In this document: positions 33,596 to 45,238 of the stretch, piece after piece
Position numbering within the stretch: the first letter of the stretch is position 1
Layout of the letters: each line of letters opens with the position of its first letter
Source: Bagarius yarrelli
Taxonomy: Eukaryota > Chordata > Actinopteri > Siluriformes > Sisoridae
Direction of reading: 5' to 3'
Length of the DNA stretch: 64,000 nucleotides
Assembly: GCA_005784505.1 (NCBI GenBank)
Contig: VCAZ01000046.1
Location: forward strand, 1,678,001-1,742,000
The notes under the pieces: model-generated
The model's database searches: none
The model's input: only the letters and a program-made list of their open reading frames with translations
What the model was told of the DNA's origin: nothing
Program-made: the position numbers and the translations under genes

Positions 33596-33820
33596 GGTCA
33601 ATGGCGTGGTCAAGGTGTTTTGTTGGAATGCTAAATTGGAAGAACAGGGTCAGATTCCCCCCCAGACGACTCACACGCCACCCGTCTGGGAGGCCCACCC
33701 CCCCCCCCTGAGCCCCACCCAACGCCCTTGAACTTCCACCCCTCGGCGTAGTGATATGAAAGAGATGAATGCAAGTCCTCTAGATTAGGGCGTCTGCCAA
33801 ATGCTGTAAATGTAAATGAC
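33596..33820 (+). mobile_element. SINE-A copy with C-rich centre
   Basis: Decayed head (GGCGTGGTCAAGGTGTTTTG), B-box remnant (GGGTCAGATTCCCC), then a C-rich centre that replaces the normal CACCACCAAGCTGCCACTGG, then a good tail GATTAGGGCGTCTGCCAAAT and GCTGTAAATGTAAATGAC. The centre holds an 8-bp inverted repeat CCCAGACG (33661-33668) / CGTCTGGG (33683-33690) and long C-runs. Confidence 0.75.
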
Positions 33821-33909
33821 ATTGATTTTTAAATAGGTTAAGCAGTACTGCTGAATTATATATAGTATTCCTGTTTTAAATAAAAGAAGAAGGAAAATTC
33901 TTACAGTTG

Positions 33910-33963
33910 ATATATATATATAGATCCCACTGGATATATAATTATATATATATATATAATATT
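33910..33963. repeat. Interrupted TA array
   Basis: Two TA tracts flanking GATCCCACTGGAT. Confidence 0.85.
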
Positions 33964-34016
33964 TATTTATTTTTAAGAATTAAAACAATGAGCAAACGTG
34001 AAGAAAAACTTGGAAA

Positions 34017-34331
34017 TGTGACGGTGGCTGGTGTTAGCACTGTTGCCTCACAGCAGAAGGTTCAGGTTCATTTCCCAGCAGGGGTCTTTTGGTGGAGTTT
34101 ACATGTGAGTTTACTCCTGCTATATCAGTTTATTCAACAGTCTAAAAAACTGTCTTTAGTTGATTGGTGATTCTAAATTGCCCGTAGGAGTGTGTGTAAG
34201 TGTGTGTGAGGTTTGTTTGTATGTGCCCTTTTCACCTTCTTTTGCCCAATGACCGCTGGGATAGACTTATCAGATCCCTGTGATTAGGAATAAGTGGGTA
34301 TGGACCATGGTAGATGGATGGAAGGATGGAT
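34017..34331 (+). mobile_element. SINE-C copy, near full length
   Basis: Head GACGGTGGCTGGTGTTAGCA and CTGTTGCCTCACAGCAGAAG (tRNA-like), GGTTCATTTCCCAGCAGGGG (B-box region), GTGGAGTTTACATG, then GGTGATTCTAAATTGCCCGT, GACCGCTGGGATAGACT and a GGAT-type tail (34312-34331). The central core seen at 14700 is diverged here. Confidence 0.8.
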
Positions 34332-35559
34332 GTAATCTGATGTCTACTTAGTAAAATTGCAGGACATGATTAAATTCATCAATTCGATTAGGGCTTTGAG
34401 ACTTTTGAGATCTGTATCAGGTATAAAACTTCAGGTTCTTATAAATTCTAGACTATTTAAATCCAACTACCAGCGAAGAAAAGTGTAGAAAGCCTTGTTT
34501 GCCACAATTAAAAAAAAAACTTCATGATTTAGAGATTTGTACATAAAGTAGAGCTTGTGCTCAGGTCAAATGAGATAAATAAAAATTAACACATCAATTT
34601 GAGGTTTCTTATGATAATTCCACAAAAATATTCTTTATAAACCGTTAAGAATGAATCATTTATGTATAGCATTAATCAGTATACATTTGCTTTCTGGTTT
34701 ATTGTAGTTTAACAAACTGCAATAAAATAACGACATGGATATAAATATACTTCACAGTCATTATTTTTTCCTATAACAACAGAAATCACATATTTTATTT
34801 CTTTATTCTGTACAAACTGTCTTATTTAAAAAATAGACACAAAAACGCTTCACCGTAATGTGTTGTGTTTATTTTTTGACAAAAAAAGTCTTAATTGTCC
34901 TAAAAAAAGGGGGAAAAAGACATACTCTAGGTTTTATCTTTGGATTTACATTTCGGATAAAATAGCACAACATATGAAGAGGAAGTGAGTTGTAGTGAAA
35001 CAGGAGCTAGTGAGATGTTGTAACCAGCAATTAACTCTGCTTCTTCCCGCTGCCTCGGCTGTCTCCGGACGGATTGGCACTGTGGAGAGATATGACGCTG
35101 TCAGGGGCACATCAAAGAGTCAAACCGGGAGAGTTCCTGCTTTCATTTCTGAACACGAGAAAGTAAAAAGACTGAAAGGAGAGACTGTCCTGCAGAATAG
35201 ACACAGACAGATCCCAGAACTGAACCGCTGCCTCTACGACACACACCTCCATCAGTCTCCACAATCCTTTTGCACCACAACAACAACCGTCTGTTGTCAC
35301 AAAGTTTTAATGACAATCATTTCCAGTAAAGAAAAACAACGATTCATTTAGATCATTAGATACAACCCACGATATTCACAGCTAGGGTTTCGAGCCGCCG
35401 CAGGTCCAACTGTACAACATCTCCAGAACTATTCCAAAGTTTTCTTGTGGAATAGCAACCTGAAAAACTCTAAATTTTAGAGAAAGCGTGCAAGGAGAGA
35501 GAGAAGAAGAGAGTGAGTAAGAGAGAGAAAAGAAAGAAAGATGTTTTTTTTATTGTGGA
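34332..35559. other. Unannotated noncoding segment
   Basis: AT-rich to about 34980, then a more balanced stretch. The 118-codon frame at 34995-35351 overlaps an opposite-strand frame and shows no domain; it is not called. A GA-rich patch lies at 35494-35540. Confidence 0.5.
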
Positions 35560-35722
35560 AAGTGGTGGCTTAGTCGTTAAGGTGTTGCCAGAAAGAAAGA
35601 ATGGGGTTTGATTCCCAGCACCACCAAGCCATCACTGTGGGCTACTAAAAAGGCCCTTAACCCCAAATGCTTAGTTGTATAAAAGAGATAAATGTAAGTG
35701 CTCTGGATAGGGTGTCTGCCAG
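35560..35722 (+). mobile_element. SINE-A copy
   Basis: Head AGTGGTGGCTTAGTCGTTAA, B-box GGTTTGATTCC, body AGCACCACCAAGCCATCACT, AAGGCCCTTAACCCCAAATG, CTTAGTTGTATAAAAGAGAT and tail GTGCTCTGGATAGGGTGTCT. It ends in a G-run (35724-35734) where CAAATGC would be expected. Confidence 0.85.
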
Positions 35723-35752
35723 TGGGGGGGGGGGTAGAGAGAGTTTAGATTT

Positions 35753-35776
35753 TTAGATAGATAGATAGATAGATAA
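35753..35776. repeat. (GATA)n microsatellite
   Basis: About five GATA units just right of a SINE-A and its terminal G-run. Confidence 0.9.
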
Positions 35777-36367
35777 TGACAGGACAGAACAGACAGACAA
35801 CAGACAAAGAAAGAAAAAGAAAACCTATTAAAAGTCTATCATTTACTTGCAGAATAGCAACCTAGAAAAGAAAAAAACTAATGGAAGCCATCAATTATAT
35901 CATTTTACGATAAAACATCTGAGCAAAAGCTGTCTCTTTTCTAAAGAATGATACTGGCGCACATTCTCATTAAGAGAGAGTGATGATACCGTAAGGTCCC
36001 ATTTCCCTCATCGCTAAGCGACCACAAGACAATCGTCTGGCCATATGGTCACGGACGCGAGTCAAGCCAATAGCATTATCCTTCCTGGAAATACAGAGGG
36101 ACAGAAAAATCACCCCTTAACACGTGAGTTTACAAACATAAAAATTATTTTACTAATTGTGATTAGAAATGGTAGTCCCTCCTTTTCAAATGAATGTTTC
36201 TTTTTGCTTAAAACACTACCCACATTATATTTATATTTCACACTCTTCGGAAATTTTCCAAGTGTGTGTGTGGTGTGTTAAGCTGGAGGTTCTAATGTGA
36301 CTATGACTTTATCTGAAGTGGCTGTTAAGACCCGATGGGACTTTCACATCCAACTCATCCTTTACAC

Positions 36368-36398
<31 letters not shown>

Positions 36399-36699
36399 GG
36401 CCATGCCTAATCATCTCATACTCTTTTTGCTCTCATCTGCGCTCTCTCTCTGTTCCACACAATCATAGCTTTCCTAACGTCAAACACATCGTCGAACGCC
36501 TATGTTACACTACAGCACCTTCACCAAGGTGTAAACTTGCTTGTTTTTTCAACCTGAACCCTGGAGTGATCTGTTGCCAGTACTCCGTTACAAATCATTT
36601 TATCTTCTTTATATAAACCACTGACTCATGCAGCATTTATACATTGGTGCACCTTTCAGGAACCCGGTAACGCTCAGCACCCACAGTTATGGGATTTCT
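35777..36699. other. Unannotated noncoding segment
   Basis: Unique DNA with CA microsatellite at 36363-36398. Frames at 36045-36281 and 36335-36616 carry no recognisable features. Confidence 0.5.
36363..36398. repeat. (CA)n microsatellite
   Basis: CA tract with a single AA interruption. Confidence 0.95.
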
Positions 36700-37060
36700 G
36701 ATAATAATCTTCTCAATTTTAATTGAAAGGAGACAGAGTGAACGCTAATCTTTTTTAATCATCCAGCAAATTCGGTAAGAGAAAGTAGCTGAAGTGGACA
36801 GGTGTGCATGAAACAGTTTATTAACACGGTGCATTATCAGGTTAAGCAGAAAGAGAGAGACGTAATAATGTGAGCTGGCGATTTGCTGGCATAGTCATCT
36901 CTCATTCTGCAGCATGTGTGCAGTCAGAGCACTCCAGACTCCCAGACTTACAATAAAGGGACATGATGGCTTGGGCTTGCCAATTAAACAGATAATTATG
37001 CAAATGTAGCATTTACTGAGTCAGCGAGTGGGCAGCGGGGAAGCAGAGGGGTGGTGGCTT
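36700..37060. other. Candidate enhancer-like block with octamer and AP-1-type sites
   Basis: Repeat-free. A perfect octamer ATGCAAAT lies at 36998-37005 directly after GATAATT, and TGAGTCAGC, an AP-1/Maf-type site, at 37017-37025. Nearby are CCAATTAAACAG and a TCAATTTTAATTGA inverted motif at about 36714. POU factors bind ATGCAAAT and bZIP dimers bind TGAGTCA; their use here is inferred. Confidence 0.4.
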
Positions 37061-37389
37061 GCGCCTCCTCACACTGTGCCGACACACCCACCAACCACCT
37101 TTAATTCAATTACACAATGCAGCACATCGAATGTCAGTTTGCAGCATTAGGAAAAGACCCGCCTTTCCTGACAATAGACATAATACGCATTTAAATGTCA
37201 CCGAACATACAGGCCCCGCCCATTCTGTCAGCTCTGATCAGAAGAGGAAGTGATGATCATACATCACTGGCTGTCACAGCCTTTTCCATAGAAAAAAACA
37301 AAGTGGGATGGAACATGGATAACACTGTGTTGTAGTGTTGTCTTGCTTGGACACAACACACACAGCAAATATCCTGTTTGTCCAACACA

Positions 37390-37600
37390 TAGTTCCCTTT
37401 AGTGTTTTTTCTAAACTGTCACTCGAAAAATGATCCGCCTCCTGACAACACTGATTTAATTGATCCTGGCTAAAACGAGACTCATTAGTATTAAGCAGAG
37501 GAGAAAAAGACAGCTGTTTTGCTTGAAAAGGCGTGATGCTTTCTTAACAGAGCAATTAATGATAAGGCACCGTTCACTCTGAACGGCAAATAAGCGAGAA
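37390..37600. other. Candidate conserved noncoding block
   Basis: Repeat-free stretch with GATTTAATTGATCC, ACTCATTAGTATTAAGC and CAATTAATGATAAGG. A 7-bp hairpin CCGTTCA-CTC-TGAACGG lies at 37570-37586. Regulatory role inferred. Confidence 0.3.
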
Positions 37601-37603
37601 AGC

Positions 37604-37820
37604 GAGACAGAGTGAGAGAGAGATAGAGAGCGATTAAGAGTGAGTGAAAGAGAGAAAAAGAATGAATGAGAGAGAGAAAGAGTCAGTAAGTGAGTGAGTG
37701 AGTGAGAGTGAGTAAGACAGAGAGAAAAAGGGGGAAAAAGCTAGAGGGAAAGAGAGAGAAAGCGAACAAGAGGAAGAGAGAGGAAGAGAGACAGAGAGAA
37801 AAAGAAGGGAGAGGGAAAGG
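37604..37820 (+). repeat. Purine-rich GA tract
   Basis: About 215 bases of nearly pure purine on the plus strand with scattered C and T, made of GAGA, GAAA, GTGAGTGAGT and AAAAGGGGGAAAAAG units. Polypurine tracts with mirror symmetry can form triplex DNA. Confidence 0.85.
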
Positions 37821-39000
37821 ACATCATCTCAATATAGCAATGTTTAAAAATAATAAGATGTGATATCTTAAGTCACAGGATTCTCTTTTCTTTCATTTCA
37901 GGCATATAAGTAAAGCAAAAGGTCTAACAAACAGCTGAGCTTTAAAGTGCTAATAACACACTACTGCACAGACCATTAATGGAAATGGAATAACAATACT
38001 CAAAATCAGTGGCAGACTAATACTACCCCTACTCCTCCTAATACTACTACTTTTAATACTACTACTCAATAATAATAATAATTATAATAATAATAATAAT
38101 GAGTTTGGTGTTACTAAATAACCATATAACAAAATACCCCAATAAAATTAATACCTCCATCATTTCCTCAAACAAAATCTTCACACGCTAACATAACATT
38201 AGCAATGACTTTATAATGTGAATGGGGGAGGATGTGGGCACTGGAGTTTTTTTCCAGATTCTCCAGTCGTGATGCCATGAACAATGACAACATCATTCGC
38301 AGAAACATTTGTCAGTAAAATGGCAACCAATCAGTATTAGAACTGTGGAAATTTGCCTGTTCGTTAAAAAGGTTACACACTCTTCTACACACACTTGAAA
38401 AGCAGATGGTCTCTCACGAGCAGACTGGAGAGAATGCTGTTACACAGGACCTAATAATGAACAACAAATAACAAATTATGAGAGAAGTAATATCTTAATT
38501 ACAAGAATTCTATATAATAAGTACAGAAATGACCTGTTTTATGGGGTTTATATGAGAAATAAGATTTTATTTTTATGTAATTGCTTGATGTTAATTTGAT
38601 TTCTATTTTATGCCTTTAAACAGAGACATTAAAAGGACTAATATTTAAATAAGATAAGTAAGTGCATTTTTAATAGAAATACAATTGTTTAGAGGGAGTG
38701 GATCATTTTTTAATCTTAGTTCTAATTTATCCTTATTATACACCTCAAAATAAGAAAGCGGAGGCCACCATGCTTCCTCCAAGCTGGACTAAACTGCGGT
38801 TTGAACAACTTTATCTACCCTCCTCCCAATACATGAGCCCAGTGCTGCCCAGCGTCAGGGATTGACAGGACACAACTCTGTACCAACTCTGTTTATAAAG
38901 CCCTACAAATACAACCCTAAAATCCTGAAGTTACAAATTCACTTTAATTTAACAAAACTAAATATGATATGGTATTAAAAATAGTTGAAATTTAAAATTT
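37821..39000. other. Unannotated AT-rich segment
   Basis: Contains ACT/AAT trinucleotide patches (38020-38070, 38068-38101) and unique AT-rich DNA. No gene recognised. Confidence 0.5.
38068..38101. repeat. (AAT)n microsatellite
   Basis: Roughly eleven AAT/TAA units with one interruption. Confidence 0.9.
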
Positions 39001-39098
39001 AAAGATTGTGGATTCGATTTCCAGTACAACCTCGTTACCACTGATGGGTTCCTGGGTAAGGCCCTTATCCCTTTAACTGCTTAATTGTGTATTAAAAA
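39001..39098 (+). mobile_element. SINE-A fragment, degraded
   Basis: B-box region GTGGATTCGATTTCCAGTAC, then CTCGTTACCACTGATGGG, GTAAGGCCCTTATCCCTTTA and ACTGCTTAATTGTGTATTA keep the family order. The head and tail are lost. Confidence 0.6.
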
Positions 39099-40275
39099 TT
39101 CAGAAATTGTGTTTACTTATGCCTGCTGTCTTTAAAATAAGAAAATTTGTGTTTAAGTTACACCCTGATTAAAGTAAAAAAATGTCAGACAAATAAGTTT
39201 TGTTATTTTTTAAACTTAAACCTGAATCATATTGATCCAAAAAAACCATGTGATCCATCTTTCCTCCAGCAAAGAGGCGTGAGTCAGAGGACAAAGCTCA
39301 CCTGATTCAGGAGACCTCGATCCGTCATCGCTGACCTGCAGTATTCTAACCGAGGGAACTGGTGTTAAGTAGGTAGGGGGTTGTATAGGGACACGAGCTG
39401 TAGAGGTGAGTGTAGGATTTTCCTCGGACGTGTGTTGTTTGTTTCTCTGCAGGTGACAGAGAGCTAACTGTGTCCACGATGACCTAAAGGGCACCAGAGC
39501 CTATCCACACAGCAGCACCGCTCTACAGAGACAGCGGGCTAAGCGTATGGTTCGACACAATAAATGCTAATTTCCCTACCAAGTAAACTTTTTCTTAGCT
39601 GATGACAATCAAGGTACTTTGATATTCAGGTTTCCTGGTTGCAGCAGTGAAATCAGTAAATGTTATTCACACATAAAATCCGTTCATTCCTTCCTCATGC
39701 TGTCATGATTATGAAAAGAGCCCTTTTTTACAGCTTCTCTCAATTCAGCAGAGCGGAGTGAGCAGGGCAGGACGAGCAGCAGAATCTTTCACCACACTCT
39801 CGTTCATAGATTCTAATCAGTAACACTTTACCTGCAGCGGCAGAATGGAGGTGTCACAATCTAGTGTGTCATTACTGCATGAAGCATGCACTGATATAGT
39901 CCTGACTTCACACTCTCTCCTACACACATATAAACACAAACAAAGATATACACAGGGCCATGAACGGACAGGGACACACACACACACACACACACACATA
40001 CATACACAAACACACACAAAGACACATGATTTGAGATACAGCACAACTGTGTGCACGCATGCACATACACACATAAACGAACAGTGTCAGATATTCATAG
40101 CACAACTATAAGTGAACATACAAACCCGAACACACACCAAGTAAGCAGCGTTGATTGGTCTGTGCTTAAGTCGGTCCTTTCTGACTACAGAGTTTGGGCA
40201 AAGATGCTTTTCGATTTCTTGGTATATAAAGCACAGCTTAGGACCAATCATATTTTCAGACACAGAATCATAATT
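39099..40275. other. Unannotated noncoding segment
   Basis: Unique DNA; the balanced stretch at 39740-39860 could be regulatory. CA/TG microsatellite at 39974-39997 opens several frames on both strands. No gene recognised. Confidence 0.5.
39974..39997. repeat. (CA)12 microsatellite
   Basis: Uninterrupted CA tract within a CA-rich neighbourhood. Confidence 0.95.
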
Positions 40276-40430
40276 AGTTACGCCATTTGGCAGATACCCT
40301 TATTCAGACTAAGCAGTTGAAAATTAAGGGTCTTGCTCAGGTGGCCTGAAGTGGCAGAATGGTGGTGCTGGAAATTGAGCCAATGATCTTCCAATCAGCA
40401 TTCCAACACCCTAACCACTTCCCACTTCCC
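40276..40430 (-). mobile_element. SINE-A copy with internal deletion
   Basis: Inverted tail TTACGCCATTTGGCAGATAC and CCTTATTCAGACTAAGCAGT (the TTACATTTA...ACAACTGAGC part is deleted), then AATTAAGGGTCTTGCTCAGG, inverted body TGGTGGTGCTGGAAATTGAG, and head CCAACACCCTAACCACTTCC. Confidence 0.8.
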
Positions 40431-40499
40431 ACTTCTTTCTAAACTACCAGTAAATTTTACCGCACATAGATTTGTGTCAAACATGTCTGTTTTGATTAG

Positions 40500-41178
40500 T
40501 CTATTGAACTGCAGGCGGCAGATCCTTTTCTTATCTAGCGCCTAAACTTTGGAATAATTTAGCCTGCACTGTTTGGGAGGCAGACACACTAGATTAAAGA
40601 CACATCTCTTTAACTTGGCCTACACATAATACACACATTTTTATTATTCAAATCCGTTAAAGGATTATCAGGCTGCAATAGTCAGGTCAACCGGAACGGG
40701 AACACCACCGATAACACACAATATATTTGTATATCATACGTGGAAAAACATCTGCACTAACATAGGTCTGTTCTTTGTTATTCCGAGCTCAACATCGCCA
40801 CCATCACTTGGAGACAATAAGGCAGTTTCTCAGTGATCTCTTGTCTTCTAGACAGTCATCAGGACAATACCAAGCAAACTTTGCTGCAGCATTAGGTAAC
40901 CTATTGTTTTATCTGGTCAGAGTAGAACCGACCCCCCAACTAAGCCTGGTTTCTCCCAAAGGTTTTTTTTCTCCATTCCGTCACCGATGGAGTTTTGGTT
41001 CCTTGCCGCCGTCGCCTCTGGCTTGCTTAGGTGGGAACTCTTAATTTAAAAATATCAATCAAATTGGGTGTTTTATTGAGTGTTTAATATTGTCGTTTCT
41101 AAAGTATTTCTGTAAAGCTGCTTTGAAACGATCCCGATTGTTAAAAGCGCTATATAAATAAAGGTGACTTGACTTAAC
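40500..41178 (+). mobile_element. LINE 3' end with C-terminal ORF2 remnant
   Basis: Near 40539-40620 a frame reads APKLWNNLACTVWEADTLD, the usual end of reverse-transcriptase ORF2 in several teleost LINE families. Then follow TAAGCCTGGTTTCTCCCAAA, CGTCACCGATGGAGTTTTGG, CTGTAAAGCTGCTTTGAAAC and the terminus AGCGCTATATAAATAAAGGT with a GACTTGACTTA tail. The 5' part is truncated, as is common for LINE insertions. Clade not assigned. Confidence 0.75.
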
Positions 41179-41949
41179 TGGCTTTTTATTGTCTGCTTTT
41201 TTAAAGGTGTTGTATAAATGTCAGCAGGGCTGTGTTTACCTCTTGCCACAGCGCAGTGAGCCAATATTCAGTATAACCGCAGTGTTGTTCATGGGATATC
41301 GCTTAAATACACCAACTAAAATCTCTGACGTTGGAGTCACTAATCTGCTGGTTAGAACAAAAAGCAATTATATACAGAGAATAAATGCTCAATGCTTTTA
41401 GAAAAGACACCGAGACTTATAAGATAATAAAAACAGTAAAAGTCAGCTGAGGATGCTTCGGTAGCCTTTTAGCTATCATTCCAAACAACAGTGAAATAGC
41501 TGAGGCGGCGTGGTTAGTATCCTTTTATCATAATCCAAATCTTTTAAGGATCCTTCACAGTAAATATGAAATGTCTCTCCAATTTCTACGTGCCAGCAGC
41601 GATACAGTTATCAGAAAGATAAAAGAGTTACATACAAACTAGTGCGAGTTCATTAAAAATGGCCGAGTGGGAACCCTGCTGCAAGAATGGAGGCTATACA
41701 GGAAGCACAGGTGTGCACAAACATTTGGTGATAAAGTGCACTTACTCCTGAGTCACCATATTCCTAAGTTCTAACCGGACTTGACTGGCATGTATCTGTA
41801 AATAAACTAATGTATGAAGAGAAACGATTCAGGCGGTTCTAGATGCTGTGGTTATAATTGCACTGACTAGAAAAAGCTCACTCTAAAGCAGTCCCTCATG
41901 GCATGATAATCCTATTTTGTTGCAGTGATCGAGTACACAGCCTTTCGTA
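41179..41949. other. Unannotated noncoding segment
   Basis: Unique DNA with some enhancer-like texture at 41450-41700. No repeat or gene recognised. Confidence 0.45.
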
Positions 41950-42490
41950 TAAGCCTTGCCTGTTCCCAAAACAACCTCACAGGATTCGGGGTATGGAGCC
42001 GGTGGTGTTATATGTCTGCTTTAATTACATAGATAATGCCTAGATTTTTAAATACCGTCATTGGGTCATGTAGGCTGTGTGTATTTAAGTCATCTTGGTG
42101 GGTTTTTTTTGCATGTTCAAGCCAAAGCACTAGCCTCAAGCTTAAGTGCTTGAATGATCGAATGAATACGCATCCCTAATTGACTAGTCACCAGGACATG
42201 CTGTAATTAGCTGCAATAGGTGGAACAAACCAGCAATTTGGCTGTGATTATGTGCTGTTAAGTAATTGAGTGATGCAGTTTTGAGGTGCACTCACTAACT
42301 CCACCTTGAGTGCTCCCTCTAGTTAGACGCAGGGCTCTCATTCCAGAATGAGAGTGAGAGGCTTCTGACGCTGCAGCATGTGTCACAAGCAAGCTTTTCC
42401 CCTCAGTGCATTGAACATTCAAAAACAGCCACAAGACCCTCATTAGGGAGGACCGAAGATGCATAACATGATTATGCAGCGCTCAGACAC
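41950..42490. other. Candidate enhancer-like block rich in homeodomain cores
   Basis: Repeat-free. Includes TTAATTAC at 42021-42028, the TAATTA core at 42204-42209 (CTGTAATTAGCTGC), AAGTAATTGAGTGATGC at about 42260, and the 10-base palindrome TGACTAGTCA at 42181-42190. Texture matches conserved noncoding DNA near developmental genes; not tested. Confidence 0.35.
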
Positions 42491-43870
42491 TGTCCAGCAT
42501 CTCAACATCCGCATGTGTGTTTGATCTACTCCAGTTTACTGCACACTTTTGCATTCCTTGGTAGTTTGAAATCCGCATTATTTTTCAATTGCATGTAAGC
42601 GTCTAGAGTAAAAGTCACGCCATGTGACGAGTTTAGTATAATATGGGAGTGTTGAAGAAGCACCCAAAAGACTAGTGTTGCCCCAAACCCTTGCAACCGA
42701 TTTATTAGCTAAGAGGAGCCAGCTCAGGTGTTGGCATCATAAACATTTTGCTAAATATATCCAAAGCTTGTTGGCAGACATCTTAATTTATTTTTTGATT
42801 ATCTTTATTCCAATACTAGAAAAGTTAAAAAGAGCCAAATTAGGATACTTCCTTAGATAGATGCAAAATCCTTTTTTTTTAAACTTAAAATGGCATCTAT
42901 CTCATAGATAGATGATCTGTGTTTTAAGGTAAACCAGGACCAGAAGTGATGAAAAGTTCACTGTGTCCTAGGAGTTACTATAACCTGGGATATAATGTCA
43001 ATAGAGTAAATATGTCAGCAGTCTGGGTCCAGTATTCGAGAGAGTCTGCCTGAAGAGCAGAAAGAAAGCGAGAGATTTCCTGTGTCATACTGAGAAGTGG
43101 CTGAAAGAGGGCAGCTTACTTCAGCATGACAGTGTTGATCAGAATCTCTCACTATCAATGATAAACACTCCTCCAATGCATTAAACACATTTATCACACG
43201 GCCATGCTGACATCCCCTACTGTACGCCACTTTGAGTACATCCCATTAAATAAATAAGGAAGACGCCTATTGTGGTTGGTTCGAAGACAACAGGCATTAC
43301 AACAGACGATAAATGAGCTAAATTGGGGTGAGAAAACATCCTCTGACATAAATAACAATCTGTGGATCAGAAGTTACTTCAGTAACCAGGGGGTCCACAC
43401 GTTTATTATATTGTATTCTTGTGGAAATTATATACAAACGTTTATTCTACTCCAAATGTTTATTTATGTCTAGTGTGGAGATTATACTCGACTTTCGATT
43501 ATTTGTTATCCTTAAATGCTAGATAGTTTATTACATGGTCAGACAAACAAGCATACCTTGTTAAGAGATGTATTCCCTTACTAAAAGATCAAAATGGCAG
43601 ATGAGAAGCAATGTTTTTGCGTTTTGGTTAAATTAGCATATTCTGAATCAAATTTTTCTTTTATTTTGTTGTCTCTTGGATTGTTGCGGCTGGTGTGCAG
43701 TAGCACCGTTTTTTCAAAAATATTTCTTTGGCATATTTGTAGGGTTAGTCCGAATCACATTTCAGTGATTATATTTGAAAAAAATCATAATTTTAGCTTT
43801 ATTGTTAAGGATTAGTTGTTGTAAAAAAAAACAGTGCTCTGATTATTTGTATTTTAGTTATATAATAGAC
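42491..43870. other. Unannotated noncoding segment
   Basis: AT-rich unique DNA. A short duplication ATAGATAGATG/ATAGATAGATG lies near 42856 and 42905. No gene recognised. Confidence 0.5.
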
Positions 43871-44339
43871 TAGGGGTTGATGATTATCAGCCCAGGCGAT
43901 TAGAGCACAGATATAAGGCATTCTTAGATTATCGGTATCGGTCCTTTTCAAAACAGATTTACCGGTAGAATAATTTAATTTTTGAAACTGCTATTTGCCT
44001 CGAGAGATTCATCAGTCCCTAGTAAGCGTGTTTTCACTAAAACTTCCGCAATTTATGACGCAAGCTCACTGAGGGACTCTGCTTTATTATATATATATAA
44101 ATATAATATATATATATATATATATTATATTATTATATTAATTTTAATGTTTATTTAAAGTAAAATTATTGACAATTCACCAAATTGAATAATGTTTAAA
44201 ACTATTTAAAGAAAGTTTTTGTCAAGGCCCTTTATCAATTTTCAATGTAAATATATATATTGTTAAAAATATTGATTATCAGCTTACTTGATCTGTAATA
44301 ATCGGTATTAGTATCCGCCCTGAAAAATCATCACTTCTA
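43871..44339. mobile_element. hAT-like non-autonomous element
   Basis: Edges are inverted: left TAGGGGTTGATGATTATC, right on the minus strand TAGAAGTGATGATTTTTC. Subterminal GATTATCGGTATCGGTCC (left) and AATAATCGGTATTAGTATCC (right) fit a teleost family whose termini are built from ATCGG words. Flanks TAATAGAC and TAAAATAA match at only 5 of 8 bases. The interior has a TA array (44081-44145) and no coding sequence. Confidence 0.55.
44081..44145. repeat. Interrupted TA array
   Basis: TATATA tracts with AA and TTA interruptions inside the hAT-like element. Confidence 0.85.
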
Positions 44340-45220
44340 TAAAATAACAGAATTGTGATCGGTGATTATTTGTCTGCTAGAGAAAGTGATTCGAAAGAAA
44401 AAATAACATTTCTAACAAGGAAATAAAGTGTTTAAGATATGGATCTTACCTACATACATAACACTGCTAACCTAATAATTTACTTTTGTGCATCATATGT
44501 GTACTTTTGTGTTGTAGCTCCTATACTTTGAGGAGCAAACACTCATCCAGGTCAAGACATCCACCCTAAAATTCTACACACCCATGTGATTTCCTAATCA
44601 CATGGGCACATACCAAAATAGTTCTACGACACCTGGGTATCCTACAAACCACACCAACCCTTTCAGCATTTTTCTGGCCTACTTTGGAACAAGTTGTTGC
44701 ACATGGATGATGTTTCATGAAGCACCTATGACATAAACAAATGCCTATGATGCGATTCCTAAAATGACGCACATCTTTCCCATCACCATACGACCCTTTA
44801 CATAAAATTATTGTAATTAACCATTTTTATCACATCTGACACTTTAGTCTAAATCTAGGACAAATTTCAGCTCGTTTTTACAAGAAATTCAACGAAACAA
44901 ATATTGTATGACTTTTTTTTTGCCAAATGTGTCTCTTAAACCTTAAAAGTTGGAGTTTTGCTCATCTCTAAATAACTTATCTCCTTTTCTAAGTTAATTC
45001 TATAATGATGTCACACTTTTCTTTTTTTATCTTAATTAAGCTGCTTGTGTTTTTAAACAAATAACATACTTAATATTTCTTAATTATTCCTACATTTTAT
45101 TTCAATACTAATTAACTGTTTAAGTCAAGTTATTTAATAAAAGCTGCTATTATAAACAATATGAACCATTAGGAATTGTAAACGGGTGTGTTTAAATGTT
45201 TTCTTTACTTACTTTACTGA
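44340..45220. other. Unannotated noncoding segment
   Basis: Unique AT-rich DNA containing the perfect hairpin at 44581-44606. No gene recognised. Confidence 0.5.
44581..44606. repeat. Perfect 11-bp hairpin
   Basis: Arms CCCATGTGATT (44581-44591) and AATCACATGGG (44596-44606) around the four-base loop TCCT. No function known. Confidence 0.9.
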
Positions 45221-45238
45221 TATATATATATATAATTA

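Noticed and set aside
34995..35351. 118-codon plus-strand frame with an opposite frame
   Set aside because: No recognisable family, overlapping minus-strand frame and no splice or promoter context.
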